The notes: a model not told the origin generated them from the sequence alone. Positions 1 through 9,460 are shown, counted from the stretch's first letter. The stretch: 10,110 nucleotides of DNA from Bordetella parapertussis (GCA_945870575.1 CAMBSK010000051.1:1-10110); one strand, 5' to 3'. Numbers and translations are program-made.

Positions 1-888
1 CGTCAACGCGCCATGCTCGCTGAAATCGGCGTGCGGGTCTGGCTGCCTGCGCCAGGCGCTGCTGCTGAAGCTGTAAGCATGCCAGCAACGGCGCTTTCAG
101 GCAGCGTCAACACCGAGCCACCGGTGGCTCGCACGCTCACGCCAGCCCCAAGGCCTGCCGCCCTCGACAAGTCTGTGAAAGCCGCGCCTGTGCCGGGCAC
201 AGCCACTGCGCCGGTGACAGACTTCCCGCCGCTGCCCGCCGGTCTGGCGCAAATGGATTGGGCCGGTCTACAACAAGCTGCCGCAGACTGTCGCGCCTGC
301 GCTTTGTGCGAACACCGCAACCACAGCGTGTTTGCCGACGGTGCACCTGCCGCTGATGGGCAAGAGATTGATTGGTTGATCGTCGGCGACGCCCCCGCAG
401 ATGCCGAGGACGCCAGCGGCAAGCCGTTTGCCGGACCCGAAGGCTTCTTGCTTGACGCCATGTTGCAAGCCATGGGCCTGGCGCGCCCGGGCGCTTCTGC
501 GAGCAAACACAGCGTGGTGCTGGTGAATGCCTTGAAATGCCGCGGCCCGGCGCAGCGCAAGCCCTTGCCCGGTGAAATTGACGCCTGTCAGCATTACCTG
601 GCGCGACAAATTGCTTTGCTGCGCCCGCGCATGATTTTGGCGCTAGGCCGGCTTGCGGCGCAGGCTGTGCTGCACGATCAGCTCAGCGACGGCCAGGCCG
701 CCGAGTTGCCGCTGGGTAAATTGCGCGGCCAGGTCCACCAGGCCCACGGTTGTCCGGTGGTAGTGACTTACCACCCGGCGTATTTGCTGCGCTCACCGGC
801 CGACAAGGCGCGCGCCTGGAGCGATCTGTGTCTGGCCATGAGCAGCTTGAATGAGTCCGGCAGTCTTAATGAAGACGGCAAAGCCTGA
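1..888 (+). CDS. Uracil-DNA glycosylase, family 4 type (Fe-S), 5' end outside the window
   Basis: Likely removes uracil from DNA as the first step of base-excision repair, or derives from such an enzyme. The frame is open from base 1. An ATG lies at base 13, but it is preceded in frame by R-Q-R-A, which looks like protein sequence, so the true start is probably upstream. Counting from that ATG (291 residues): a short conserved-looking N-terminal segment (1-12), a Pro/Ala-rich linker without predicted structure (about 15-80), then the glycosylase domain (about 83-276). The four Fe-S cysteines fit family 4: C93 and C96 (CxxC), C176 in NALKCR, and C192, the last two 16 apart. The C-terminal HPAYLLR motif (254-260) is present. 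The usual GEAPGxxED motif reads GDAPADAED (125-133), so the expected catalytic Glu is Asp126 and a Gly is Ala129. The tail holds a small SLNE repeat. Family membership is sure; activity is less so. Confidence 0.9.
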   Translation, partial: RQRAMLAEIGVRVWLPAPGAAAEAVSMPATALSGSVNTEPPVARTLTPAPRPAALDKSVKAAPVPGTATAPVTDFPPLPAGLAQMDWAGLQQAAADCRACALCEHRNHSVFADGAPAADGQEIDWLIVGDAPADAEDASGKPFAGPEGFLLDAMLQAMGLARPGASASKHSVVLVNALKCRGPAQRKPLPGEIDACQHYLARQIALLRPRMILALGRLAAQAVLHDQLSDGQAAELPLGKLRGQVHQAHGCPVVVTYHPAYLLRSPADKARAWSDLCLAMSSLNESGSLNEDGKA

Positions 889-939
889 GCTTGCGCGGTT
901 CGGCAACTTAACAGCCCCCTGAAGACTGCAAGCACTGCC

Positions 940-945
940 TACAAT
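940..945 (+). promoter_or_regulatory. Candidate -10 element of pyrF (leaderless layout)
   Basis: TACAAT matches the sigma-70 -10 consensus at 5 of 6 bases and ends 7 nt before the pyrF ATG. Transcription from it would start at or next to the start codon. No Shine-Dalgarno sequence lies between it and the ATG. No good -35 is visible: the best is CTGAAG at 919-924, with a short 15-nt spacer. The 64-nt gap after the glycosylase gene holds no clear terminator. Confidence 0.45.
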
Positions 946-952
946 CCGGCGC

Positions 953-1801
953 ATGATCTTTCTAGACAAACTGCAACAAGCCACAGCCTTGAACCAATCT
1001 ATGCTGTGCGTCGGCCTGGATCCCGAGCCCGCGCGTTTTCCGCAAGGCATGACCGGTCAAGCCGCACATATTTTTGATTTTTGTGCCGCCATGGTTGACG
1101 CCACGCATGACCTGGTCTGCGCGTTCAAACCGCAAATCGCTTACTTTGCCGCGCACCGCGCCGAAGCGCAACTCGAACAACTGATCGCGCACATACGCCG
1201 TGTCGCGCCTGCGGTGCCGGTGATTTTGGACGCCAAGCGCGGCGACATAGGCAGTACCGCCGAGCAATACGCCATCGAGGCGTTCGAGCGCTACGGAGCC
1301 GACGCCGTCACCTTGTCGCCTTTCATGGGCTTTGATTCGTTAGAACCGTATGTGAAACGCCATGGCAAAGGTGCTTTTTTGCTGTGCCGCACCTCCAACC
1401 CCGGCGGCGACGATTTGCAAACCCAAAGGCTGGCTTCTGTCGAAGGCACGCCTATGTTGTACGAACACTTGGCGCGGCTGGCGCAAGGGCCTTGGAACCT
1501 GAACGGCCAACTCGGCCTGGTGGTGGGCGCCACTTACCCGGCAGAAATTGCACGTGTGCGCGAGATCGCGCCTTCTTTGCCCTTGCTGATACCCGGCATA
1601 GGCGCACAAGGCGGCGACGCCCGGGCCACGGTACACGCCGGCCTGCGCACCGGATCAAACGGCGAGAGCGGTCCCATCATTGTCAATTCATCGCGCGCCA
1701 TTTTGTACGCGTCGTCGGGTGCTGACTATGTGACCGCGGCACGCCTCAGTGCGAGATCAAGCCGTGACGTGCTGAATGCCGCCAGAACAGACACTCCATA
1801 A
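953..1801 (+). CDS. pyrF: Orotidine 5'-phosphate decarboxylase, type 2
   Basis: Decarboxylates orotidine monophosphate to UMP, the last step of de novo pyrimidine synthesis in the cytoplasm. At 282 residues it has the length of the longer type-2 (mycobacterial-like) subfamily, not the roughly 245-residue E. coli type. Visible motifs in order: VGLDPEPARFP (20-30), FKPQIAYF (58-65), the catalytic DAKRGDIG (93-100, with Asp93, Lys95 and Asp98 forming the DxKxxD signature), SPFMGFDSLEPY (122-133), phosphate-binding LIPGIGAQGGD (212-222) and the C-terminal VNSSRAILYAS (244-254). The start MIFLDKL agrees with the N-terminus usual for this subfamily, and no earlier start is plausible. It stands alone: 64 nt after the glycosylase gene and followed by an AT-rich gap. 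Function is assigned with high certainty from the active-site motif. Confidence 0.96.
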   Translation: MIFLDKLQQATALNQSMLCVGLDPEPARFPQGMTGQAAHIFDFCAAMVDATHDLVCAFKPQIAYFAAHRAEAQLEQLIAHIRRVAPAVPVILDAKRGDIGSTAEQYAIEAFERYGADAVTLSPFMGFDSLEPYVKRHGKGAFLLCRTSNPGGDDLQTQRLASVEGTPMLYEHLARLAQGPWNLNGQLGLVVGATYPAEIARVREIAPSLPLLIPGIGAQGGDARATVHAGLRTGSNGESGPIIVNSSRAILYASSGADYVTAARLSARSSRDVLNAARTDTP

Positions 1802-1819
1802 AAAGAATATTTGTTCATT

Positions 1820-1846
1820 AAACAGATTTTTGCTATTTGTTTTTTT
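1820..1846 (+). terminator. Weak candidate intrinsic terminator after pyrF
   Basis: AAACAGAT (1820-1827) can pair with ATTTGTTT (1835-1842), with one G-U pair, around a 7-nt loop, and a run of seven T (1840-1846) overlaps and follows the stem. The position, about 20 nt after the pyrF stop, is right. The stem is almost all A-U, so it would be weak and the match may be chance in such AT-rich DNA. Confidence 0.3.
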
Positions 1847-1894
1847 AATCACTGTTTTCAGAAAAAAGTAAATCATATCAATGGGTTAATGCAC

Positions 1895-1925
1895 AATACC
1901 TGAATCTGAGCTATGTTCAGGTATT
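1895..1925. promoter_or_regulatory. Operator-like inverted repeat upstream of the regulator gene
   Basis: AATACCTGAA (1895-1904) and TTCAGGTATT (1916-1925) are perfect reverse complements separated by 11 bp. The half-site centres are 21 bp apart, about two helical turns, so both would face the same side of DNA, as expected for a dimeric or tetrameric repressor. The right arm overlaps a -10-like TATTAT (1922-1927) and the left arm overlaps a possible -35, so binding would block the promoter. No T-run follows, so it does not look like a terminator. The protein encoded 16 bp downstream is the natural candidate to bind it. Repeat seen directly; operator role inferred. Confidence 0.6.
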
Positions 1926-1939
1926 ATAAAAATAAGGTG
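1922..1939 (+). promoter_or_regulatory. Promoter -10 region and ribosome binding site of the regulator gene
   Basis: TATTAT (1922-1927), or the overlapping TATAAA (1925-1930), is a -10-like element inside the right arm of the inverted repeat. A possible -35, CTGAAT (1900-1905, 3 of 6 matches), lies 16 nt upstream in the left arm. TAAGG (1933-1937) just before the ATG at 1942 matches the 5' part of the anti-Shine-Dalgarno complement, which supports that start. Confidence 0.45.
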
Positions 1940-2299
1940 CCATGACCTCGAACCGTACCCAATTCTTCGCCTTTCTTGAAACTGTTAACAATATTGAAAA
2001 TGAGCACCACTATAAGCTGCCTGACATTGATGCTCAGGTACTGCTGATGCGTGTGGCCATGGCGCACGACAAAAAGCAACCCTTGAATGTGACCCAGGCG
2101 ATGAACCTGAAAAGCATAGGTTCGCCTGCCATGTTGCACCGCAAAATTAATGACTTGCTCAAACTGAACATGGTTGAGCTGGTGTTTGAAGGCAGTAACC
2201 GCCGCACCAAATACCTGTTGCCGACCCAACAAGCCTTAGATATCCTGGATCAGATGGCGAATGCTGCGGCCAAGGCCTATCAGCAAGCCAACGTCTCAA

Positions 2300-5284
<2,985 letters not shown>

Positions 5285-5430
5285 GTGTGTGGTTTTATGC
5301 CGGGCAACCTGCCATCATAGTGAATCCCCATGGCATTGACGCAGGTGCCGCTCATGCGCTTTGGCTTACTCTGTCTGAAACGCAAGCCGCTGGCGACGCC
5401 TTGCCAGTCTTTAGGATTGATAATGCCAGC
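5285..5430. promoter_or_regulatory. Divergent promoter region between uvrA and the LPS cluster
   Basis: This 146-bp gap must hold promoters for uvrA (leftward) and the LPS genes (rightward). Rightward, GATAAT (5419-5424) is a good -10 but lies only 6 nt before the waaL ATG; TTGCCA (5401-5406) resembles a -35 but is only 12 nt from it, too close to pair. Leftward, CATAAA (complement of 5292-5297) ends 7 nt before the uvrA GTG, with TTCACT 19 nt further up. No clear operator, SOS box or long repeat is visible. The promoter assignment is tentative. Confidence 0.4.
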
Positions 5431-6690
5431 ATGAGTTCTGCGCTTACCGACCGCTGGCTGCCACGCCTGACCTCGCCGCTGGTGGTGGTGCTGTGCATTG
5501 CCTTGCTGTCCAGCACGGCGCTGACCAATATCTGCATGCTTTTGCTGGTTTTGTTGTCATTTTGGGCATGGTCGCGTTATCAGTGGCCGGACGGTGAATG
5601 GGCTCTGGCCAAACCCTTGTTTATTCTCATAGCCTTGTTTTGCTTGTGGGACCTGGGTGCGAATCTGCTGTGCGGCAATAGCCTCATAGACTCGCTGCAA
5701 GCCTTGCGGCGTGTACGCAAGTTCTTTTTTGTGCTGCTGCTGTGGCCGCTGTTTGCTTCGCCCCGGGTAGCGCGTCATGCGTTGTTGTCGCTTGGCGCGA
5801 CGGTTTGCCTGCTGGCAGCTGCCAATCTGGTGTGGACGCTGGTACTTCACCATCCGGGCATGATGACCTCTTTCATGCCGAACATGTACGGGCAAATTCT
5901 TGTCGGCATGGTTTTGCTGCTGGCCCATGGCGCGATTGAGGGTCGCTATCGGCCCTGGCTTTTGAGCGCCCTGGCCTTGCTGCTGGTGGCATCACTGTTT
6001 TGGGTTTCAAACCGCCGTACAGGCTATGTGCTGCTGGCTGTGGGTAGCCTATGTCTGTTTTTCTTGCTATGGCAGCGCCAGTCCGGTCGGCGTCAGTTGA
6101 TTTTGCTGATCAGCGGAATCGTTCTTTTGTCCCTATTGTTACTGTTGGCCAGCTTATCGCCCAAGGTACAGGTGCGCGTTGCATTGATCTTCTCTGAGTA
6201 CCAGCAATTTTTCCTGATGAGCCCGCAACAAAGAAGCCAGCTTGAAACTTCTGTGGGCTTGCGACTTCAGTACTATGTCTCCTCCTGGTCTATCGTGCAA
6301 GATCATTTCTGGACGGGCACGGGTTCGCTGAATTTCAAGCAACTGTTCTGGGAGGTCAACCGCGACATGGGCGCGACCAACCCCCAAGTATTTGCCCCCA
6401 ATCCGCACAACGAATACCTGTACATGTGGACGACCAAAGGGTTGATAGGCTTGTTGCTCTACCTGGGCATCTTTTTGCAGGCTTGCCGCTTGGCGGCACG
6501 TCGGAGCGAAGCCTGGCAGCGCCACGGTATGTGGATATTTGTCTGCCTGTTCCTCACCAGCATTCTTTTTAACTCCATGAGCATAGACATGGTTGAAGGC
6601 CATTTCATGATGCTGGTACTGCTGATCTTTCTGGCGCCCGCGCGCATCTGGTCTGCGGCTGACAACGTGAAGGACGACGCATCTTGCTGA
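5431..6690 (+). CDS. waaL: O-antigen ligase (WaaL / Wzy_C family membrane protein)
   Basis: Inner-membrane enzyme expected to transfer O-antigen from undecaprenyl diphosphate to the lipid A core on the periplasmic side. From ATG 5431 it has 419 residues, the usual ligase length, with about 11-12 hydrophobic segments (e.g. 16-44, 62-80, 117-138, 153-168, 176-214, 222-242, 334-352, 367-381, 390-403). Family marks: SNRRTGY (193-199), then a large periplasmic loop (about 243-333) with GLRLQYY (276-282), GTGSLNF (296-302) and NPHNEYL (324-330), where His326 fits the conserved ligase histidine. The frame is open back to a GTG at 5275, but those 52 extra residues are hydrophilic and would overlap the divergent uvrA start, so I chose the ATG directly before the first membrane segment. 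It could instead be an O-antigen polymerase (Wzy), which shares this domain. It overlaps the next gene by 7 nt. Confidence 0.82.
   Translation: MSSALTDRWLPRLTSPLVVVLCIALLSSTALTNICMLLLVLLSFWAWSRYQWPDGEWALAKPLFILIALFCLWDLGANLLCGNSLIDSLQALRRVRKFFFVLLLWPLFASPRVARHALLSLGATVCLLAAANLVWTLVLHHPGMMTSFMPNMYGQILVGMVLLLAHGAIEGRYRPWLLSALALLLVASLFWVSNRRTGYVLLAVGSLCLFFLLWQRQSGRRQLILLISGIVLLSLLLLLASLSPKVQVRVALIFSEYQQFFLMSPQQRSQLETSVGLRLQYYVSSWSIVQDHFWTGTGSLNFKQLFWEVNRDMGATNPQVFAPNPHNEYLYMWTTKGLIGLLLYLGIFLQACRLAARRSEAWQRHGMWIFVCLFLTSILFNSMSIDMVEGHFMMLVLLIFLAPARIWSAADNVKDDASC
6670..6674 (+). promoter_or_regulatory. Ribosome binding site that fixes the TTG start of the GT2 gene
   Basis: AAGGA lies 9 nt before TTG 6684. 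It is inside the end of waaL. Because an in-frame stop (TGA 6660-6662) closes the frame just upstream and no ATG or GTG is available before conserved residues, this site supports the TTG start and translational coupling to waaL. Confidence 0.7.
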
Positions 6691-7499
6691 GCATCATTGT
6701 TGCTGTGCATAACCAGTTGGCCATGAACCGTTTGTTCTGGCGGCATTTGTCTGCGAACACCGAAAACGAGTGGGAACTGATCGTTATTGACAACGGCAGC
6801 AGCGACGGCAGTGCCGAGTTTTTTACCGGCGTCGGCGCGAAGGTGATACGCAACGACGGCAATTACTCCTACCCGTATTGTCAGAATCGCGGCATTGAAG
6901 TCGCGCAAGGCGACTGCCTGGCTTTTTTAAACAACGATGTCATCGTCCCGCCCGGTTGGAATACGCAATTACAAGCGGCAATGCGCCACCACGGCATAGA
7001 CGTGATGACTTCGTGCGGTATTGAACACGTGGAAACGGTCGCCGCCACCAAAGGGCTGCGTCGGCGCTGGCGCTGGATCAAAAACCTGGTGCTACTGATC
7101 TGTGGTCGCGGCGAGACGGCGCTGGCCTTGATGCATCAACTGATGTATCCGCGCTGGCGGCATTTTTTGCATCAACGTAGCCAAGCCTTTCATTTGAAAA
7201 TAAAACCAGGTTTTGTCGGCAACACCGTCATGATGACGCGCCGCGCGCTGGCTTTGGTCGGGGCCTGGGACGAGCGCATACAAGCGGCTGATTTCGATTT
7301 GTATATGCGCGTTCAGCAACGCCATGCCGAGCACGGTGACATACAACCGGTGCATATCGCCTTGGACGTGTTCGTGCACCATTACATACGATTGACCGAA
7401 GGCGTCAGTTACCCGCCGTTTGTTGACCGTGCCCGCCTGATCCACTTGGAAGACAAATGGAGCGAGGCGCAAAGATCGTCCTGGGCGCCGCCGACCTAA
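6684..7499 (+). CDS. Family 2 glycosyltransferase
   Basis: Cytoplasmic or membrane-associated transferase that probably adds a sugar from a nucleotide donor during LPS core or O-antigen assembly; donor and acceptor cannot be read from the sequence. The protein has 271 residues. It opens with the typical GT-A nucleotide-binding strand LSIIVAVHNQ (2-11), then IDNGSSDGS (35-43), and FLNNDVIVPPGW (81-92), in which NND stands for the DxD metal site with Asp85. GNTVMMTRRALALVGAWDER (179-198) followed by DFDLYMR (203-209) matches the acceptor-side region with the catalytic-base acidic residues. No membrane anchor is evident beyond a short hydrophobic patch at 134-140. The start is the rare codon TTG, supported by AAGGA 9 nt upstream. 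The start overlaps the waaL stop (TTGCTGA), so the two are probably translated together. Confidence 0.88.
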   Translation: MLSIIVAVHNQLAMNRLFWRHLSANTENEWELIVIDNGSSDGSAEFFTGVGAKVIRNDGNYSYPYCQNRGIEVAQGDCLAFLNNDVIVPPGWNTQLQAAMRHHGIDVMTSCGIEHVETVAATKGLRRRWRWIKNLVLLICGRGETALALMHQLMYPRWRHFLHQRSQAFHLKIKPGFVGNTVMMTRRALALVGAWDERIQAADFDLYMRVQQRHAEHGDIQPVHIALDVFVHHYIRLTEGVSYPPFVDRARLIHLEDKWSEAQRSSWAPPT

Positions 7500-7553
7500 G
7501 CTTCACCCTTCGAAGGGCAGCCTGCCCCCATCTGTTGTCACTACTAAAGAGCC
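7500..7553. other. Intergenic gap with two overlapping hairpin sequences
   Basis: CCCTTCGAAGGG (7506-7517) is a perfect 12-bp palindrome. Its final GGG is also the start of a second possible hairpin, GGGCA (7515-7519) with TGCCC (7523-7527) around a 3-nt loop. The two cannot form together. No T-run follows, so this is not a standard intrinsic terminator; it could be an mRNA processing or attenuation structure, or chance. AAAGAG (7545-7550) is a weak ribosome binding site for the next gene. Confidence 0.4.
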
Positions 7554-8459
7554 ATGACCTCCTCCCGCGCCCTCAGCCTGCAAGGCTTTGCCAGTTTGCT
7601 ACTCGTTGCCTTGCTGATGGCTGGTAACCATATTTGCGCCAGACTGGCTTTCAACAGCGGGCTGGACGTGGCGACTGCCGTGGCGGTTCGCAGCGCCGCC
7701 ACCGCCCTGGTCGTCGGCCTGCTGGTGTTGCGAATAGGCACGTCCTGGCAGCTCACACCAGGGCACAAACGCGGCTTGTTGCTGATTGGTTTAATGGTGG
7801 GCTTACAAAGCCAACTGCTGTACGGCGCAGTGTCGCGGCTGCCCGTGGCATTGGCGTTGCTGGCTTTCAACACCTACCCATTGTGGACGGCTTTGTGGAA
7901 CCGCTTGCTTTACCGGCTGCCACCGGAACCTCAGGTATTGCTGGCCATGCCGGTCATACTGATAGGCTTGGCTTTGGCGCTGGATGTGGCGGGTGCGGCT
8001 TCGGGCCTTGGCATGCGCCAGCAATGGACAGTGATGGGCGCAGGCGTAGGCTTTGCTTTGGGCGCAGCAGCCAGTTTCGGCATGGTGCTGGTGTGGACGC
8101 AACACGAAACCTCGGGGCTGGACGGGCGGGTGCGCACCTTTTTCAGCCTGTTGCTGGCCGCCTCGGTGGCCACAGCGGTGATAGGCTGGCATGGCGGCCC
8201 GCAATGGCCGCAAACCAGTATCGGCTGGCTGGGTTTGCTGGGCTTGAGCTGTTTGTACGGCAGCGGTTTCACGCTTATGTTCACGGTGCTGCCTAAACTC
8301 GGTGTGGCCGGTAACAGCGCCATCATGAACGTGGAGCCGGTGTTTGCGCTGGCCCTGGGCTGGGCGGTGCTGGACCAGCAGATCGCTGCGGTCCAAATCG
8401 CCGGGGCTTTGCTGGTGGTAGCGGTGGTCATTTACCTGGGATTGAGAAAGCGGTCATGA
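7554..8459 (+). CDS. EamA-domain membrane transporter (drug/metabolite transporter superfamily)
   Basis: A 301-residue inner-membrane protein with ten likely helices in two homologous EamA halves (about 10-145 and 157-297), the standard DMT-superfamily layout. Typical features are the first helix with GNHICARLAF (24-33), the ALLAFNTYPLWTAL region (101-114) closing the first half, and its counterpart NSAIMNVEPVFALALGW (254-270) in the second half. The C-terminus ends with basic residues RKRS. The substrate is not predictable: the superfamily covers metabolite exporters, nucleotide-sugar transporters and the ArnE/ArnF lipid-linked sugar flippase. It sits between two glycosyltransferase genes and its stop overlaps the next start (ATGA), so a role in envelope assembly is a fair inference but not shown. 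The start ATG comes just before the first helix with a weak AAAGAG site. Confidence 0.88.
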   Translation: MTSSRALSLQGFASLLLVALLMAGNHICARLAFNSGLDVATAVAVRSAATALVVGLLVLRIGTSWQLTPGHKRGLLLIGLMVGLQSQLLYGAVSRLPVALALLAFNTYPLWTALWNRLLYRLPPEPQVLLAMPVILIGLALALDVAGAASGLGMRQQWTVMGAGVGFALGAAASFGMVLVWTQHETSGLDGRVRTFFSLLLAASVATAVIGWHGGPQWPQTSIGWLGLLGLSCLYGSGFTLMFTVLPKLGVAGNSAIMNVEPVFALALGWAVLDQQIAAVQIAGALLVVAVVIYLGLRKRS

Positions 8460-9460
8460 ATACATTGGGTTTGAGCATGGGGGACAGTTTGCTGGTAGGT
8501 TGGCGCATGTGCGTATCTACGGTCTTGAATTGGTATGCTCGTTGGCCGCTGAAATGGCAGTTGAGCAACCTGCGAGTCTGGCTGCAGGTGCGCTATGCCT
8601 TCACTCCGGGAGACGAAGCACCTGTGTTGCCGGCTTTGAACGAAGCTCAACAACAGCGCCTGGCGCTTTATTGCAAACTGCAAGGCCTGTTCACCCTGCC
8701 GCCGGGTGCAGTGCTGGCGCACGAGGTCAGCATCATGCGACACAGTTATTACGTCGGCGATATGTTGCGCGGCCTTTACCCGCATTTTCTAAACCAGCGT
8801 TTTTTCCGCTTGTTCGGCGATGTGAACTGGGTGCCCGATGTGCCCAGCCTGGTGAAAAGCAGGCCTATCTGCGACAGCAACCAGAACGCGGTGCTGCTGC
8901 CGATGGACATGCGTCGGCATTTGCGTTTTCCGCGCGACCCGTATGACTTTCGCATGAAACGCGCCGGTATGGTCTGGCGCGGCGCCAGCTACCAGCCTCA
9001 CCGTCAGCTTCTTTTGCAAGAAACCGGCAAGATGCCTTTTTGCGATACCGGCAATCCGTCACTGGCCCACGATGACCCGCACTACAAACCCAGGCTGACT
9101 ATATTTGAGCAACTTGAATACAAATACATTTTGTCGATTGAAGGCAATGATGTGGCGACCAATCTCAAATGGATACTGAATTCGAATTCGCTGTGCATCA
9201 TGCCCCGGCCGCGTTTTGAAACCTGGTTTCTGGAAGGCCGCTTACGGGCGGGTGTTCACTATGCCGAGCTGGCAGATGATTTCAGCAATTTGCAACAGCT
9301 GTTCGACCATTACGAACAACATCCTGAAGAAGCCCTGGCCATCATCCGCCAGGCCAATGCCTATACTCGCCAATTCAAAAACACACAGGCTGAAGTGATG
9401 CTGAGTCAGCACGTGTGTCAAGCGTATTTTGCTGCGACGCAGCCGTCGCCATCCCCATGA
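8456..9460 (+). CDS. GT90-family glycosyltransferase (CAP10 / LpsA-like)
   Basis: Probable LPS glycosyltransferase of family GT90, related to fungal CAP10 and animal protein O-glucosyltransferases; donor and acceptor are unknown. It has 334 residues. The N-terminal half is variable and begins with a weakly hydrophobic stretch (about 8-26). The family core is in the C-terminal half: MVWRGASYQPHR (172-183), FEQLEYKYILSIEGND (217-232), ATNLKWILNSNSLCIMPRP (234-252), ETWFLEGRLRAGVHY (255-269) and DDFSNL (274-279). These match the conserved GT90 pattern of a WRG motif, an EGND/DGND motif and an LKW...SNS...P..E.W helix-loop. The start overlaps the transporter stop as ATGA, implying translational coupling; a second ATG eight codons in is a less likely start. 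A 15-nt gap separates it from gmhA. Confidence 0.88.
   Translation: MNTLGLSMGDSLLVGWRMCVSTVLNWYARWPLKWQLSNLRVWLQVRYAFTPGDEAPVLPALNEAQQQRLALYCKLQGLFTLPPGAVLAHEVSIMRHSYYVGDMLRGLYPHFLNQRFFRLFGDVNWVPDVPSLVKSRPICDSNQNAVLLPMDMRRHLRFPRDPYDFRMKRAGMVWRGASYQPHRQLLLQETGKMPFCDTGNPSLAHDDPHYKPRLTIFEQLEYKYILSIEGNDVATNLKWILNSNSLCIMPRPRFETWFLEGRLRAGVHYAELADDFSNLQQLFDHYEQHPEEALAIIRQANAYTRQFKNTQAEVMLSQHVCQAYFAATQPSPSP

Noticed and set aside
3..560. 185-codon - strand open frame at the left edge
   Set aside because: It is antisense to the glycosylase frame, which carries all family motifs; the product is Ala/Ser-rich without any recognisable domain.
834..876. Tandem repeat at the end of the glycosylase gene (SLNESG / SLNEDG)
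   Set aside because: Only about 11 of 18 bases match between the copies, and it lies in an unstructured tail; too weak to report as a repeat element.
1851..1866. CTGT near A-rich DNA as a LexA box
   Set aside because: CTGT at 1852 is not followed by ACAG at the required 8-bp spacing, so it does not fit the SOS box.
7506..7527. Intrinsic terminator between GT2 and the transporter gene
   Set aside because: Hairpins are present but no T-run follows, and downstream genes continue on the same strand with short gaps.
7634..8396. Long open frames on both strands overlapping the EamA transporter gene
   Set aside because: The EamA frame shows clear helices and family motifs throughout; the alternative frames are rich in Arg, Gly, Gln and His as expected from shifted GC-rich codons.
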